Shown: positions 50,389 through 63,199 of the stretch, piece by piece
Layout: each line of letters starts with the position of its first letter
How positions within the stretch are numbered: position 1 is the stretch's first letter
Assembly: GCA_037957365.1 (NCBI GenBank)
Contig: JARHVA010003168.1
Location: 1,254,501 to 1,318,500, forward strand
Source: Torreya grandis
Taxonomy: Eukaryota; Streptophyta; Pinopsida; Cupressales; Taxaceae
Direction: 5' to 3'
DNA: 64,000 nucleotides
Notes under the pieces: generated by a model
Told to the model about the DNA's origin: nothing
Database searches by the model: none
The model's input: the letters and a program-made list of their open reading frames with translations, nothing else
Program-made: the position numbers and the translations under genes

Positions 50389-52636
50389 AAACTTCGCCTT
50401 GATCTAAAGGGGTATAGAAAATGAATGAATTAGAGAAATGAATTTGAAGTCATCAAAGAAACTCTATCATAACTACAAGTGATGTACTATACCTTTGGAA
50501 CTAACCAAAAAATATGTTTCTCCATAAAGAAACCCATCCCTACAAGTTGTGGTAAAAACTGGATGATGAACATGATCAAGGCCTACTTATCCCAAGTGAT
50601 CATCATACCATATTATTGTAAAACATGATTTGGCATGTCCAAGTACATTGAACCACATAAGGTCCCACATATTAATCCATCCAAGTGACAAACACATACT
50701 CTATATGTCACATCTTCATGATTACCAACACACACTAATGACCTTTGCTCAACACTTCTAGTGATATCAACCCCTATCAACTCGTACTGTTAGTGATGAT
50801 TGATCAAGGTCTAAGTAATGCCTAAATATTCTCCCCCAATCATGCAAAATGTGAGAAGTCATGCATCAATATAAATTAAAAAACTAAATATGCCTAGTCT
50901 ATGTCATGAATATTAGATATAGAAAGCCAAAAATGGAACTGAAAGCAAGAACATAAGCCAAAATTTGCAATTCAAACATTAAACCCGAACTTTGAGAGAA
51001 TAAATAACTAGAGAGGGTAATTGTACTCAAACCTCCAAGTATCCTCTAGCATCCAAGGATATTCTAGCCTCTATTTTTACACTTATACTTTATCAATTAT
51101 TGGCATCCTAATGGATCTATAAAGGATGATATATTTTCCAACAACACAAGCATGAGATGGCATTGTGAAAATTATCATTTAGAAGGTGTCAGTTTCCATC
51201 GATAAAGCACTTATATACATTAATGAATACATTTTTCATAAAAATCATATATGTAAAATTAAAAACATAAAATAAACCATGTTGTTATATCAATAATTCC
51301 TAAAAAACTATAAATCCATTGGTCACATGACCACCTTCACACAAAAAAATGAATGGTCAAAAATTTCACAATGAGTGTCACAAGTGTTTGCATGAATTAC
51401 ACCCTTATTTGGATTATTCTCTTTACAAAGAATTTTGAAAATATAATATTCTTTTATAACCCCTTTGTACAAAAAAATTGAGATCAAAATACTCAGTTTG
51501 ATCGAAAAGATGTACCAATGGGGTTTGAACCTTGTATCTCCACTTGTACAAAGAAATAACAAAATAAATCTATCCAACTTATTTTTTGAATAATATAAGT
51601 GTAAAAATGGTAATAAATTCTTGATAGCCTTAGTTTTCAAGTGAAAGATAATAAAAAAAATATGGGAAAACTTGTTCCAAAAAAATTTACTATGATGTAT
51701 AAAATGTTCTCAAAATGTACTTTAATTTTTAATCTAATTGGTGCCTTAATTTGGTAGAACCCATGATTAATTTTATGGCTTTGAAAAAATTAATATCTTA
51801 TTCCATCATGCTTCAACATCTTATCATATGTTGGTTAATGCTTCTGTATCTCTTACTTATTGATGAGAAAGGTGGTAGTAGTAGTAGGTATGAGGGATCA
51901 CATAAGCAATTAGCTTAATCACTATCCACAATTTGATCTACTTTATGGTGATAATAAAAATGATGAAGTAGAAATATTGGCTTCTTTCCAACATTCCTCA
52001 ACACTTCAATCAAACCAATAAATGCAATCTTCTATTCTATATGTCCTCTATGTTCTATAAATGCCATGATGCTTAGTATTTATATGATTAAATTTGATTA
52101 TAAAAATAAAATTTTGTGTAAATATTAGATTGGTATTACTTCAAATAATCCATGCATATAGGTTTAGGAGAAATTATAATACACTCATAACCAGATAAAA
52201 CATGGATCCACCTAAGTAGTCATTATCTAACAAAGTAGGAGGCATTCACAATGCATTGCATTTTGGCCTTCCTAGTGTCAAGCATGACATTATCATGTCA
52301 CACTCTCTTCAAATCCTTCAAAAAAATGTTCGAAAGCAATAGATATAAATGAAGTAAAATATTCTACCAAATACTTATGGGTCTACTTTTCCCTTGAGGA
52401 TGGACATTGAATTCCAAATACTTTCAATATTTCAAAGGCCTTATTCTATGTTAGGTTAGGATTCATTAACTAAAAACTTGGATAAATTTAATATTGAATA
52501 TTATTTGAATGAAATACAAGACTTGAGATTTTGAGATTGGGATGGTATAGTTGTATTTAACATACCAAACTAACTTGCACGTTATACGCCAAATGTTGTA
52601 CACATATCCTTCTTTATCCTATTCTTTAAATTTTGA

Positions 52637-52649
52637 GGATATGATACCA
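52637..52649 (-). other. Primer-binding site of the nested element
   Basis: On the minus strand TGGTATCATATCC lies one base inside the 5' LTR. Eight bases match the initiator tRNA-Met site exactly. Confidence 0.7.
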
Positions 52650-52650
52650 C

Positions 52651-52878
52651 TATTATCCTAGTTAATAGTAGGAATGATAAAAAAATTACATATCGAATAA
52701 ATATTTTCACACAAAAATATTAAAATATATTCATTCAAGATGCATTTATAAAGTACGTGAAAGCTTAAAAAGATTCATGGGGTGGTTACACAGGTGAAAC
52801 TAACTTTTATCATAAAAAAATTATTTAATAAAAAATAAAAATAAATAAAATACTTTGGATCATTAAAATAATCCATCA
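52651..52878 (-). repeat. 5' LTR of the nested copia-like element
   Basis: Partner of 50152-50388. On the minus strand it begins TGATGGATTATTTTAATG. Confidence 0.88.
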
Positions 52879-55800
52879 GTCATAAATTTTCATATTTGTA
52901 AAAGGTCACTTAAGGCATGCTCAAGTGAGAAAACAGCTTTTTTGGGGCTCCCACATGCTAATTTTGGTCATTAAAGGTGTAAAATAATTAAATGTTTATC
53001 CTAACATAATTATTGGCACATGGATATTTTATAATATTCTAATTTGGTGGTGTAAGAGTAAGTTAGGAATAAAAATCAAAGAAAACATCCATTTCATGCA
53101 TATTTATAAAGAAAGGTACAAAATTATATGACCATCCATATGGTGGAGGTCATGAACAAGAGTAACAAGTCATAACAAGGGTTTTATAAGATTTCCTGGT
53201 TTAAGGAGGAAAAATAGGCCCTAAATGGTTCCCCTATAGTCACCTTGATTCTTTACACATAAAGATAGACCTTCAGATTTGTAGTTGGTATGGCTAGGAG
53301 AGAGAAGATTCAGGGCTAAATTTTTTGCTAGTAAAACTAGAATAAGAGAGATTATTAATGGAGAAAGTGGTTCTCAAATTGGTAATATCTCCCTCATGAA
53401 TCATTTATTTGATTTTATGGCATATATATGCATCCTTACATCCAATAAATAAGTTAGTTTTCTATAAATTCTCTTCATCAAGGCATCATTTCAAGAAAAT
53501 TAAGTTTTTAGGGATTCTCAAGGACATGTACTTCATTTTCATCGCATCTATTAGTATTTTTACACACATATTATTTTCATACAAATATCAATAATATAAG
53601 GAGTAAAATATGTGATTTGGCATGCTTATAAAGAAGAATTATATGATTTAGGAAAGAGAGAAGGGTTTTAAGTTTTCTTGTTTTCCTTGATGGCATGGAT
53701 CTCCTTCATGTTCTTGTGTTTTCCAAGAAAAATTCTCAAAATTTATCCAATATTAATGTAAAAAACCATCAATGTGATCTCAATAATTCTCAACAAGTCC
53801 TTATTTAGCAAAAACTAATGTTTATTAGCATATTTTAAGGAAATTAACATAATACTAGGTTTTAGTTTCACCTTGTTATTCTCCTCCAATGGCCTCCAAA
53901 CTGATACATCAGCTAGGGAATGTGATCATGCTTCCATTGTACATTTAGTATAGTATTTGAATGCTCTTATGGTCCTCATGTCACTCCATATCACTCGCAT
54001 CCACTTACACTCTCATACACTACCTTTACACTATTATAAGGCTTCTTTTCCACCTTCATTCAAGTGTTTCATCCTCCATTCATGTCATCACCCCCTCCAT
54101 TCATATTCATCCCACCATTAATCACAAGGAAAAATAAAAAATAGTATGAGGTTGTCATTTTTATTAAATATATAAGGTATGTAGAACATTAAATCCTCAT
54201 CTATAACCAAGAATGTGTTCTTATAGCAGTTCACCAATAATCAACAATTTTTATGAAAGTACAAAATGGAAGGATATGCTAGAAGATGTCCTTTTAAGGT
54301 CTAAGCTCATACCATATCATAAATATGAATCAATAAAATGACAAGGATAATTCCATGGTTTTCATGAATTATTTAGGGTCAAAACTTAGTCATAATCCAT
54401 ACAATAGACACACAACCACCTATAGTTGAAGAAGGATACAATCATCCCATGGTTGAAGTCATAGTCCAAATGAATAAGTGAAGGTTTATATGGAATTTTA
54501 AATATATATTACCCTTCATTCATGGTATATTAAAAATTATAAACCATTAAAAAATCCATCAAGTCTCCTTGAGATACCTACATACTTTAATGGAGATAGC
54601 CACCTACAACAAGCCTCATGACATTAAGCTATAGTGAAGAAAGAGAGTTAGTGCTCTGAAGGAGACTTTCATGATGGATACTTTTCAAAAAAGGTTTTTT
54701 AGATATTGAGATCATTAGATAAGTGAAAAAAATGTTCATACCTATAGTTACCTATTTCCAAATTCTAAAGCATCATAAGAACATGTTATGTCTGTGTAAG
54801 CCTAAAAGTGATGCATAGTCAATATCATGGTGAGAAAGAATGTTTGTTTTAATAGAGAGAGTTTTATTAAGAAACTATTAGTTAAGAAAGTAGATAGGTT
54901 TATTTGGAAAATTAGTTTGATTTCAAGTATCCAACATACATTATTAATCCCATAAAAATTATAAAGCTTCACATTATATGTTTAAACTACTACATTTTGT
55001 ATAAAACACATTAATATCCACCTAGAGTTTCCTCAATTCAAGCCTTCCTTCAAATGGGTAAAGAGGAATGAGAACATAATAGTTTCCTAGGAAGGTTTTA
55101 TGTTAAATATAATGTAAATGGAAAAATTATGATATGATCATGATAAAGAGGACTCTCAAAGACAAAATATAATCTTTTTACCTCATATTTGTACCTATGG
55201 CCTAAAAAACACATGCTTTCCTTTAAATTCATTCAAGTTGTTTGCATAGTGGTCTATGTTGGAAGTATCATGTTCTAAAAAGTTTTTCAAGTAAAAAAAT
55301 GGATATGATAATCACCATGAATAATGTCAAGAGATACTCCAAGAAATTATCTTCATTCAAGTTCCTCCCAAAATGTAAACCTACACCCACATGAGAGTAG
55401 GCCTTTCTTTTAGTTGGTATGTCAGATGATGGTACAATGATCTATAAGGAGGTTTCATGTTTAGTTTCATAATGGTATAATTATTCATGAATAATGATGT
55501 TATAATATCATATAAATATGGATAGGGTTTCCAAAACATGATATATAGTCAAGGTCAATTGTGAAACTCACACCTACAACCATGTATTTGATAAAGTCCT
55601 CTCTCACAGTCACCTATTAGCAAGTGTAAACTCAAGATAATTTCAAGTTAGGAAGTGGATTTATGAAAACATCATACAAAATTAAATATTAAATTGATAA
55701 TTTATAAACCTTTATCAATAACATAATAACCATTGCCAACTCATCAAAGTAACTATATAGTCTTATGTATGGACTTGGACTGTGTAAGGTCTGAGAATAT

Positions 55801-58751
55801 AGTTTGGGGAGTGAGTATGCTAGAAAGGGAACAAAAATAGGTTTAAGATAAATTGATAGGTCTTAAAGGTTCAAAATCATGGTTTATTACATTTCAATCA
55901 CCTCCACACCTCAAAATTACCACTTTAAGCACTATTGGCATACAATCATGATGAGACATCTTAAGAAGATAGCGTCTAAAAGAGGTAACATGAATATGAA
56001 AGCTAAAAAATGGAATTTGAGACCATTATAAGGAGGAATATAATGAAATATTAAAATAAAATTTACCATGTTTAATCTCAAATCAAGTTGGCAAGAAGGA
56101 AAACTTATTCTTAAGACTAAGCAAGTAGGTAACATGTCATTAGATGTTGAAGAACTACACTTACAAGACAAAATATGCATGATCTCAATATTAAAATTGG
56201 TGTAAATACTCATAATTATTTATTATAACTATATATGGTCTGATAGATGTATTTTTACAAGTATAAGTGCCAATGGGTTTTCCACAGTCATCAACATGTC
56301 CATTCATAATCACCATTGGAACAAGTAGACTCTTGAGGTACATACAAGTGCGGTAGAGGGTTAAAATTTCATTTTAATGTCCTAAAAATCATAATAGGTT
56401 GAATTTAAATCTCCATATACCTTTTTATATATGATCACACTCCAAAATAAAATCAAGCCATGCCCTTGAGGGATAAAACAAGCAAGCAGGCCTATGATAC
56501 CAAAGGGCATTTTCAAACCCTCTGAGAAAGATGACACCTTGAGAATGATAGGATGATATGGTATAGGTCCCATGAATATTTATTAAATAAAACAAGTTTA
56601 GGATTAAATGTCTCTCTTATACATAATGATAAATTTAAATTCTACAGTCAAGACACCCAGTTGAGCCACCTGATCAAGTGCTTGTATCTTACACAACATA
56701 AAGAGTTTGGAAAAAATATATTAGCATGATTTTATTAACCCTATTAAATTATAATTAATTAACAATTAAGGTTGGTTTAGGGGTTGTACTTTATGAACAA
56801 TTTATAAGAGTGTAGGCATGTTTAGAATGTTTGTAAACCCTATAGGCAAATTTGTTTACATAGGCATATTTTCATACATTTTTCATGGGAACCCATTATT
56901 ATAAGGGAATTTGAGTGGGTATATATAATATATATTAATGTTAATAAGTTTGGGTTTGGATTTTTTTAATTTATGAACCATCTCTATGAAGGTTCACCTC
57001 CAAAACCTCCCAAACCCTCATAATGATCATTTTTGAGAAAAGTCAATTTTCTTGAAATCAAAACCTCATGGATCAAACTAAAACATTTTAAAACATAAAT
57101 TAAACTTAGAGAGGGTCCCATAAATGGTAATTTATTGTATAAAATTGTATAGATCATGGTAGAAAATAGGTTTTTGAGAGGAAAAATCATAAAACATGAT
57201 GTATAAGGCAATTTACATGAAATCCAATCTATGGAGGGTTAATCTTGATAATTTTTATTAAGCTACAAATCATTATAAATTTAAAAAATATTCCTATAAG
57301 TGTCCTTACTAGCTCATCCAAAATAACCACTCTATAGGAAATTCAGATAGTTTGACCTAGTCAACTAGTTTGACTAAGTTATAGGTTTTTCTTTATCAAA
57401 AGGACCTATATGATGATACGAGTAGAAATTTTAGGCCTAAATATAATTTTATTTTTATTTTTCATGTTTTTAATGAATTTTATGATGGTAATAAAGTGAA
57501 ATAAGTAGGATACTAGGCCTAATTGGCCTAGTAGGCCTATTTGGTCAAATAATTAAGATGAAGAAAGACATTGGAAGGATATCAAATGAGTTAGTATTGA
57601 GTTGTCATGCTTCATATCTAATTTTCAAGTCTAGATTAAATGCATAACTATATATTTAGTGATAATTCATGTAAGGAAAGGGCTTAAGTGGAGTTAACTA
57701 GTCCTAAAGTGTTAATCACTCTAGTTGACTGATCCTTGACCAATCATCATGCATATTCCATGGTTTCTATGTAAGGATAATTCTTTCAAACACTTTTAAC
57801 TAAATTCAAGTAGATTTTTCATCAATATGTGGTATATCATGTTAGCATAAAGGAGTCTTAATAAGTCAAATGGGCCCACCATCCCTTTTCAATGCCAAAA
57901 AGGAGCTCATGCATGACAAAGACATAAAAAGACTAGTCTTAGAGACTATTATTACCAAATTTTAAAGTAAATTGACATGAATTGAATATTAGATAACTCA
58001 TCCTTCTCTCTTTTATGCCAATATCTTGGCTAATTATTTTAGATCTTTTATATATTCAGGCTTTCAAGCCAATTTTTAGATCCCTCTCTTAGGCATGATT
58101 GAACTCTACCAAGATTGAGATTTTTAACCTTTTGAGATTTTTAAAATGATTATTTTCATATTCCTATATTATTGTATTGTGTGTAATATATGTTTAATTT
58201 TCACATGTGGTATTACTTTCTCCCTTGGCTAGTCTTGATCTCACCTAGTTACTAGTATGATATCTTATATAGGTCATATACAGTGTTTGATGTCATTTGA
58301 CTAAGTTAAAACTAGATATATTTACTAGATAGTGCTTTAAATCAAGCCTATTGCATCATTTACATAATGATTTGGTCACTTGATGAAACCTCTATATGAA
58401 ATACTATTTTATAAGAGTCGTTTGGAGTTATAAATTCTGACATTTGCTTGTCTTATTAGTGTTTTAAGATCTCAAATAGAGTGGATGAACTAGAAATACA
58501 AGTGTATCACCATCAATAGAATATGATTTACCTATATGTTTCCTTTTAACCCTTTTCAACCCAAAAAATCACAATAGTTTAGTAATTAAAACATAAGTGA
58601 TACATCAAAGGAGCTATCCACATCAAATATAGAGGTATGGCCTAAGTACAGGTGTCCCACACCTCATATAATTCCAATATTAGTCTAAGTTTGAAGGATA
58701 TCCTGAGCAATGAGCCTTTAATATGGTGCTATCTGGGTTGCTAATATGAAT

Positions 58752-59765
58752 ATTGTGAGGTAGCTTAAAAAACCATGAATTTTCATTGATAATATACATG
58801 ATTACAAATATTCCAAAAAGAAATACAAAAAATACAAAAACATTAAAATATTAAAAAAATTCAAAGATAAGACCAGAGCATGACAGATTGATAGTTTACA
58901 TTATTTAAATACATTGTTATTTTTCACATGTTTTGAATATTCCATATCATTTACATACACACATGAATTTCATCAAGTCTAGTGATATGTAAAACATACA
59001 AGTTACACATGAATATACAAATGTTAGTTTTATCTCTACCTAGTGGTCATGTCAATATTAGGGGCATCTTATTCCATGTATTTCACTATTACATGTTATA
59101 TATTTATATGAACTTTATACCATGTTGAGATACTTAAGTTTCATGCACATTCCTTGATAGTTACTCATTTATTATAAATTGATACATGATATGAAATTTT
59201 TCTATGATGTGTCATTGTTACATATTAATGGTGTATACTAGGTCCTTATTCTATGATCTAGTATTGTTATTAATATTTTACATGATATGATACTTTATTT
59301 TACTATTATGTGTGGAAATTGGACTTGATTGATGTGAAATACTTTATGGCCATTTTTTCTCAACATTATTTATGTCATTCTACATGTGTCCATTTACCTT
59401 GTTTATTACAGCATTTTATGTCCCTTGTATGTGGCCCTTGGCCTTATGTGTGACACTAACACTTCCACTTGTTGAGATTGTTAACATTTATTGATGCCAT
59501 GATTTATATTGTGTAATTCTATTAAGTGGCCTTATTTAATTACACTTCTAATGTGTGCATCATTGATACACCCACTTATCTATATGTAATTCTTACATGC
59601 ATTACATTTTGTATGCTACATATATGACTATATTGACACATACTTATGATGATTAAATATTATACACTTGATCAAATGATATGACATGAGGCTAATTTTT
59701 TACATGAAATGAAATGTTTAAATATTATTTTGATATGGGTTACTTACATGATGCATCACTCAATA
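58752..59765 (+). other. Resumed host element: integrase tail then 3' spacer
   Basis: Immediately after the right flank of element G the plus strand can be read as a short integrase tail (GSLKNHEFSLIIYM, in the position where ..PVN...LK.FY. is usual). This continues the relic that stops at 41986. The remainder is AT-rich with recurrent ACATG-containing words and no gene. Confidence 0.45.
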
Positions 59766-59790
59766 TAAAATGGGGGGAGTTGTAAGGGGC
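59766..59790 (+). other. Candidate polypurine tract and LTR start
   Basis: AAAATGGGGGGAGT followed by TG at 59781 (TGTAAGGGGCTTTTCATAG) has the form of a polypurine tract and LTR start, about 1 kb downstream of the resumed integrase tail and on the same strand. No second copy of the putative LTR lies in the window, so its length is unknown. Confidence 0.45.
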
Positions 59791-60458
59791 TTTTCATAGA
59801 TACATAAGCCCCCATTTGCATAAAATCATATTAGTGTATAGATTTAAGAGATTTTTGAGACTTAAAATGGTTAAAATATTATATTTGTTTAGATATATGA
59901 CATACATTATAGGGTAATATATCATATTCATTCAATTTATAGACCCTTGAACACATATCCATACACACTTGGGTATATATACATGATCATATGCACACAA
60001 AAATATAAGAACAAAATTATTTGTTTTTATATGCATATATGTTTATGATACAAGTTATGAAATTAAACATATAGTTGCATAGCATTTTATATAATTTTTT
60101 ATAGATTTAGGGGGGAATGATAATGGTTCATTCACATACATAATATCATACTTATAGTTTAAGGACAAATGTTTTCATTCCATTTCACACTTATTATATC
60201 TATAAACATGATGGGGGCCTATAAATATTTAATCCTCTTTTAATCATGAATTCTATTCTACATTGAGAGAAACCACACAATCAACATATACACATGATGA
60301 GGGCATGAAAGTTTTCATTTTTAGTCATATAAAATTTCCAAATTGGTAGTTTGAGTGTGGCTTATGACACCCTATCCATAGGTCCTTTTTGCATGCTCTT
60401 GTGACCCTTCTAGACATTATTTTGCTCATTATTGATCATCTAAAACCTTTTGAACAAT

Positions 60459-60780
60459 GATTCCACCTCAACAAAACTATTATTCCTAGGCCAATCCTAT
60501 TCCACCAGGTCCTAAGCCTATATGATAGGAGGGCCATACTTGGACTATAGCACCGGACCCTAGGGTGTCTTGCTTTTGGCACTCCTATCCATTTGCAATT
60601 TGAGCCCTAATGGTCATTCTCATCTAATCCCTATCATTCATTATGTCATCCTAGTGTGAATACATCTAACCCATGACCAATGGCTCCCTATTAAATCTTA
60701 TTTAAATATCATTTAAAAATGAATGTGGAAAATCTTACAAAGCAATCAAGAATACAAACAAAGAATTAAGGCAAACTTCC
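60459..60780 (+). pseudogene. Proline-rich protein-like relic, possibly a gag N-terminus
   Basis: The plus strand reads MIPPQQNYYS, a stop where Gln would fit, then ANPIPPGPKPI. After frameshifts it gives SSNPYHSLCHPSVNTSNP, then QPMAPY and a basic stretch. The Pro/Tyr/Asn-rich style fits the N-terminal part of a plant gypsy gag and precedes the gag relic at 62500 on the same strand. Assignment is by composition and position only. Confidence 0.4.
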
Positions 60781-62499
60781 CTATTCTCTACATACAGTCA
60801 CCCAACACAACTATAAACATACTCAAACCCTCATACTAGTCCCTAGCCACCTCAATCACTCTATATTTGGTATTTTTGTATCTACAACACACTATTTCAC
60901 AAAGCACATTAGGTGGGGGAACTACATATGGCTTGATCCTTCTTCAAAGGATTGGTATATAGGTAACATTCCCACATAAGGGTGTGGATTACACATTAAG
61001 TGCATCTTACACACTAACCCCCCTTTATCAAGTGATTAAAACATCAATTTATCAAGCATGCTGGAGGGTTAGGGTTTTAACACTAAATCCACTCTATAAT
61101 GAGTTTCATTGGTAATCAACACTCAAGATTTCACAAGCAGGGTCACATAGGAACATTATAAAAACCTATAAAGTTTCATGTCTCTATGACTAGTCTGGAC
61201 AACAATGTTAGGAGTGGACAATAGTGATAGACACCAAAGTTTTATATTTTTGGCACTCCTATTATTTTGTTGAATGAAATTTAGATTTAGATTCATAACA
61301 CTATCCTAGTCCTGCACAACCAATTTTAGCCTATTTCAGCCATCTCAACCTATTTCTAGTCAAGTCATATTTACCCTTATTTATTGCTATTTTTAGAAAT
61401 ATATAAAAGAAAAATAAATTATACAAATCAATATTGTATTTATTTGAATATTTTTTACTTATTTATTAATCGAGACCCTTAACTAAAATAGGAATAAAAC
61501 TCCATTATTCCCAAAAATGTTAAATCATTTGTTGAACTTGACTTACTTCATTTGCACACAAAAACCCTAGGGAAAATTCATTGCTTATTTTATCAATATT
61601 TATTTTATTTTTACTACATATATAAATCATAATTTCAAATTTAATTTTTAAAATTTACCATAGTAATTTTTTAAAATTATTTCTTTCAAACCCTAGCCTA
61701 GGGATTTGAAATTAAAAGTCTAATTTTTGCACATTGGGATGCATATTCCAATTTTATTAATCATTATTTACTTATGAATTTTTTTATAGTTTCTCCTTCA
61801 TTTTTATTTCCTTTTATTTGTTATGAATTCAAAAATGACATAAATACATATGTACATGCTATTTTAAGACCAATTCAAATATATGTCATATTTCATAAAG
61901 TCTTCAACATGATATCTCTCCATTATGTATAATTAAATTAATAATAAAATCCTTACATACTTATAGGATCCATTACATAATGTAACAACCACCTATCAAG
62001 TTTTAATGTCATATCTTATGCACTAGAAAGAATTTCCTTCTCCTCCTCTCGCCCAAGAGGGTGATATCTTATTTCCTTCTAACCAGGTCCATGATATTAC
62101 CACTCCAAAAAGTGAGGAAACCTATAGTATTGTTCCTAATTCACACATTTAGCCTATAGTTTCTTCAAATCCTCTTCACCATAGGTGCTTACATGTTTAA
62201 TAAAAAGTAACTAGGGTTTGTACTTGTGAGAATATAAGGGATTAAATCACCAGTATGAGCAAGTTATTTTAATATTTACAAATGTAAAATCAATTATTAC
62301 ATGAAAATATCACAACATTGGAAAATTATATTATAATAAAAGAATCCTCAAAGGCATGCTAGTGCCAATCATGTATATGCACCTTCACCTAGTCAATTGG
62401 TTACAAGCAATGTTACATATCAAAACAAGAAATCAAAAAAATGAAAATATACAAATAGTGATTAAAAAAGCATTCAAAGATAAAATAAGAGTTCAAGTG
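60781..62499. other. Region before the gag box; mostly unreadable
   Basis: There are short plus-strand protein-like pieces (for example NKRILKGMLVPIMYMHLHLV near 62335) but no recognised motif. It probably contains badly decayed gag sequence belonging to the relic that follows. TTTTGGCACTCCTAT occurs twice (60575 and 61249); I could not assign it. Confidence 0.35.
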
Positions 62500-63199
62500 A
62501 GGTATTAAGGGAAATTATTAAATATATGTTGATCAAACTACCTCCTCTAAATCTAGTGAGGAGATCCAAATATTATTATGCATATCATAGAATGCATGGG
62601 CATCACACAGATTCATGTTTGGAACTAAAAAAAATATACATTAGATAATTGATAATGAGGACCCTATACAAGGTAAACTAGTCAAGAAATCCAAAATCAC
62701 ATAAGAACACATTCACAAAAGGTCAAATTTAAAAATAGTACACAAGTGGTTACCAAAGCATAACTCAGAACAATATAAGGATCAAAAACCAAAATCAAAG
62801 TAATAAATAGTACCACAAGTATAGGTAAATCATAAAAATGATGCAAATCTACCTCTCTAAAATGAGGCTCAACTTTCAAATTAGTATGGGTTTGGTAAAA
62901 AATATCTACAATAGTTTGATTATCAAGGTCAAGGGTTGGGCAAGCATGTTCAAGGCATCACTACTCCTATTCTAGAAATTGATAATGTTTGTCACCAAGG
63001 TTTGGGATTTATTGAACATCCTAAGGAAAATAATTCACAAACACAATTTATCAAAGGAAAAGATCTAGATACAATAAAAGTCAACACTAGCATTCCATTT
63101 GTTCAAAGTCAAGATGATAATGATGAGTGGAACAATATAGGTTATTATGATTTCCAAGATACTAATAATGAATCCAAATATTTAGATTCATATTCATAG
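62500..63199 (+). pseudogene. Gag relic: Cys-His box followed by a G-patch-like segment
   Basis: The plus strand reads LLIKLPPLNLVRRSK and then YYAYHRMHGHHTDSCLELKK (about 62570-62630), matching the gag box C.YH...GH.T..C..LK with the first Cys changed to Tyr. A one-base deletion in the A run at 62627-62634 shifts the frame. The new frame gives DNEDPIQGKLVKK, and after several Gln-to-stop changes FDYQGQGLGKHVQGITTPI and CHQGLGFIEHPKENN, a G-patch-like pattern (G.GLG....G....P.....GLGF). An open stretch runs from 62936 to 63199 and ends SKYLDSYS. G-patch-like segments upstream of protease/RT are known from plant gypsy polyproteins. Confidence 0.75.

Larger units (their letters stand above)
50152..52878 (-). 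mobile_element. Nested small LTR retrotransposon, copia-like (2.7 kb)
   Basis: Two LTRs of about 235 bp flank 2.26 kb. Flanking pentamers TTCAT (50147-50151) and GTCAT (52879-52883) approximate a target duplication, and the left giant LTR gives the empty site. On the minus strand the sequence after the 5' LTR is GTGGTATCATATCC, close to the initiator-tRNA-Met primer site TGGTATCAGAGC common in copia elements. LTR termini are TGATGGAT...GGACAACA. I recognise no gag or RT inside; a 105-codon open frame at 51640-51323 has no known motif and may be chance. Probably non-autonomous. Confidence 0.85.
41987..58746 (-). mobile_element. Giant-LTR retrotransposon G (about 14 kb without its nested insert)
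   Basis: Two directly repeated LTRs of about 6.7 and 6.4 kb enclose only 968 bases. Flanking pentamers GGAAT (41982-41986) and TGAAT (58747-58751) are a near-match target duplication inside a gypsy integrase relic. TTTATGGTGACTCACAAGGG on the minus strand abuts the right LTR at 49653 and resembles the E1 primer site, giving the minus orientation. The Tyr/Pro-rich relic in the interior reads plus, so orientation carries some doubt. With no gag, protease or RT it must have depended on a helper. LTRs this long around so short an interior are unusual. Confidence 0.85.
49654..58746 (-). repeat. Giant LTR, right copy (about 6.4 kb plus a nested 2.7-kb element)
   Basis: Partner of 41987-48685. It starts TGTTGGGAATTC and ends GGTTGCTAATA (CA changed to TA). 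It is interrupted at 50151 by a copia-like element and resumes at 52884; the uninterrupted sequence is seen in the left copy at about 42485. Confidence 0.92.

Noticed and set aside
51323..51640. 105-codon minus-strand open frame inside the nested copia-like element
   Set aside because: Long for this AT-rich region, but it shows no copia gag, protease, integrase or RT motif and no repeat of it elsewhere in the window; not called as a gene.
60575..61265. TTTTGGCACTCCTAT repeated at two places as a primer-binding site
   Set aside because: It resembles the tRNA-Arg site only with a deletion, occurs twice, and no LTR end can be shown next to either copy.
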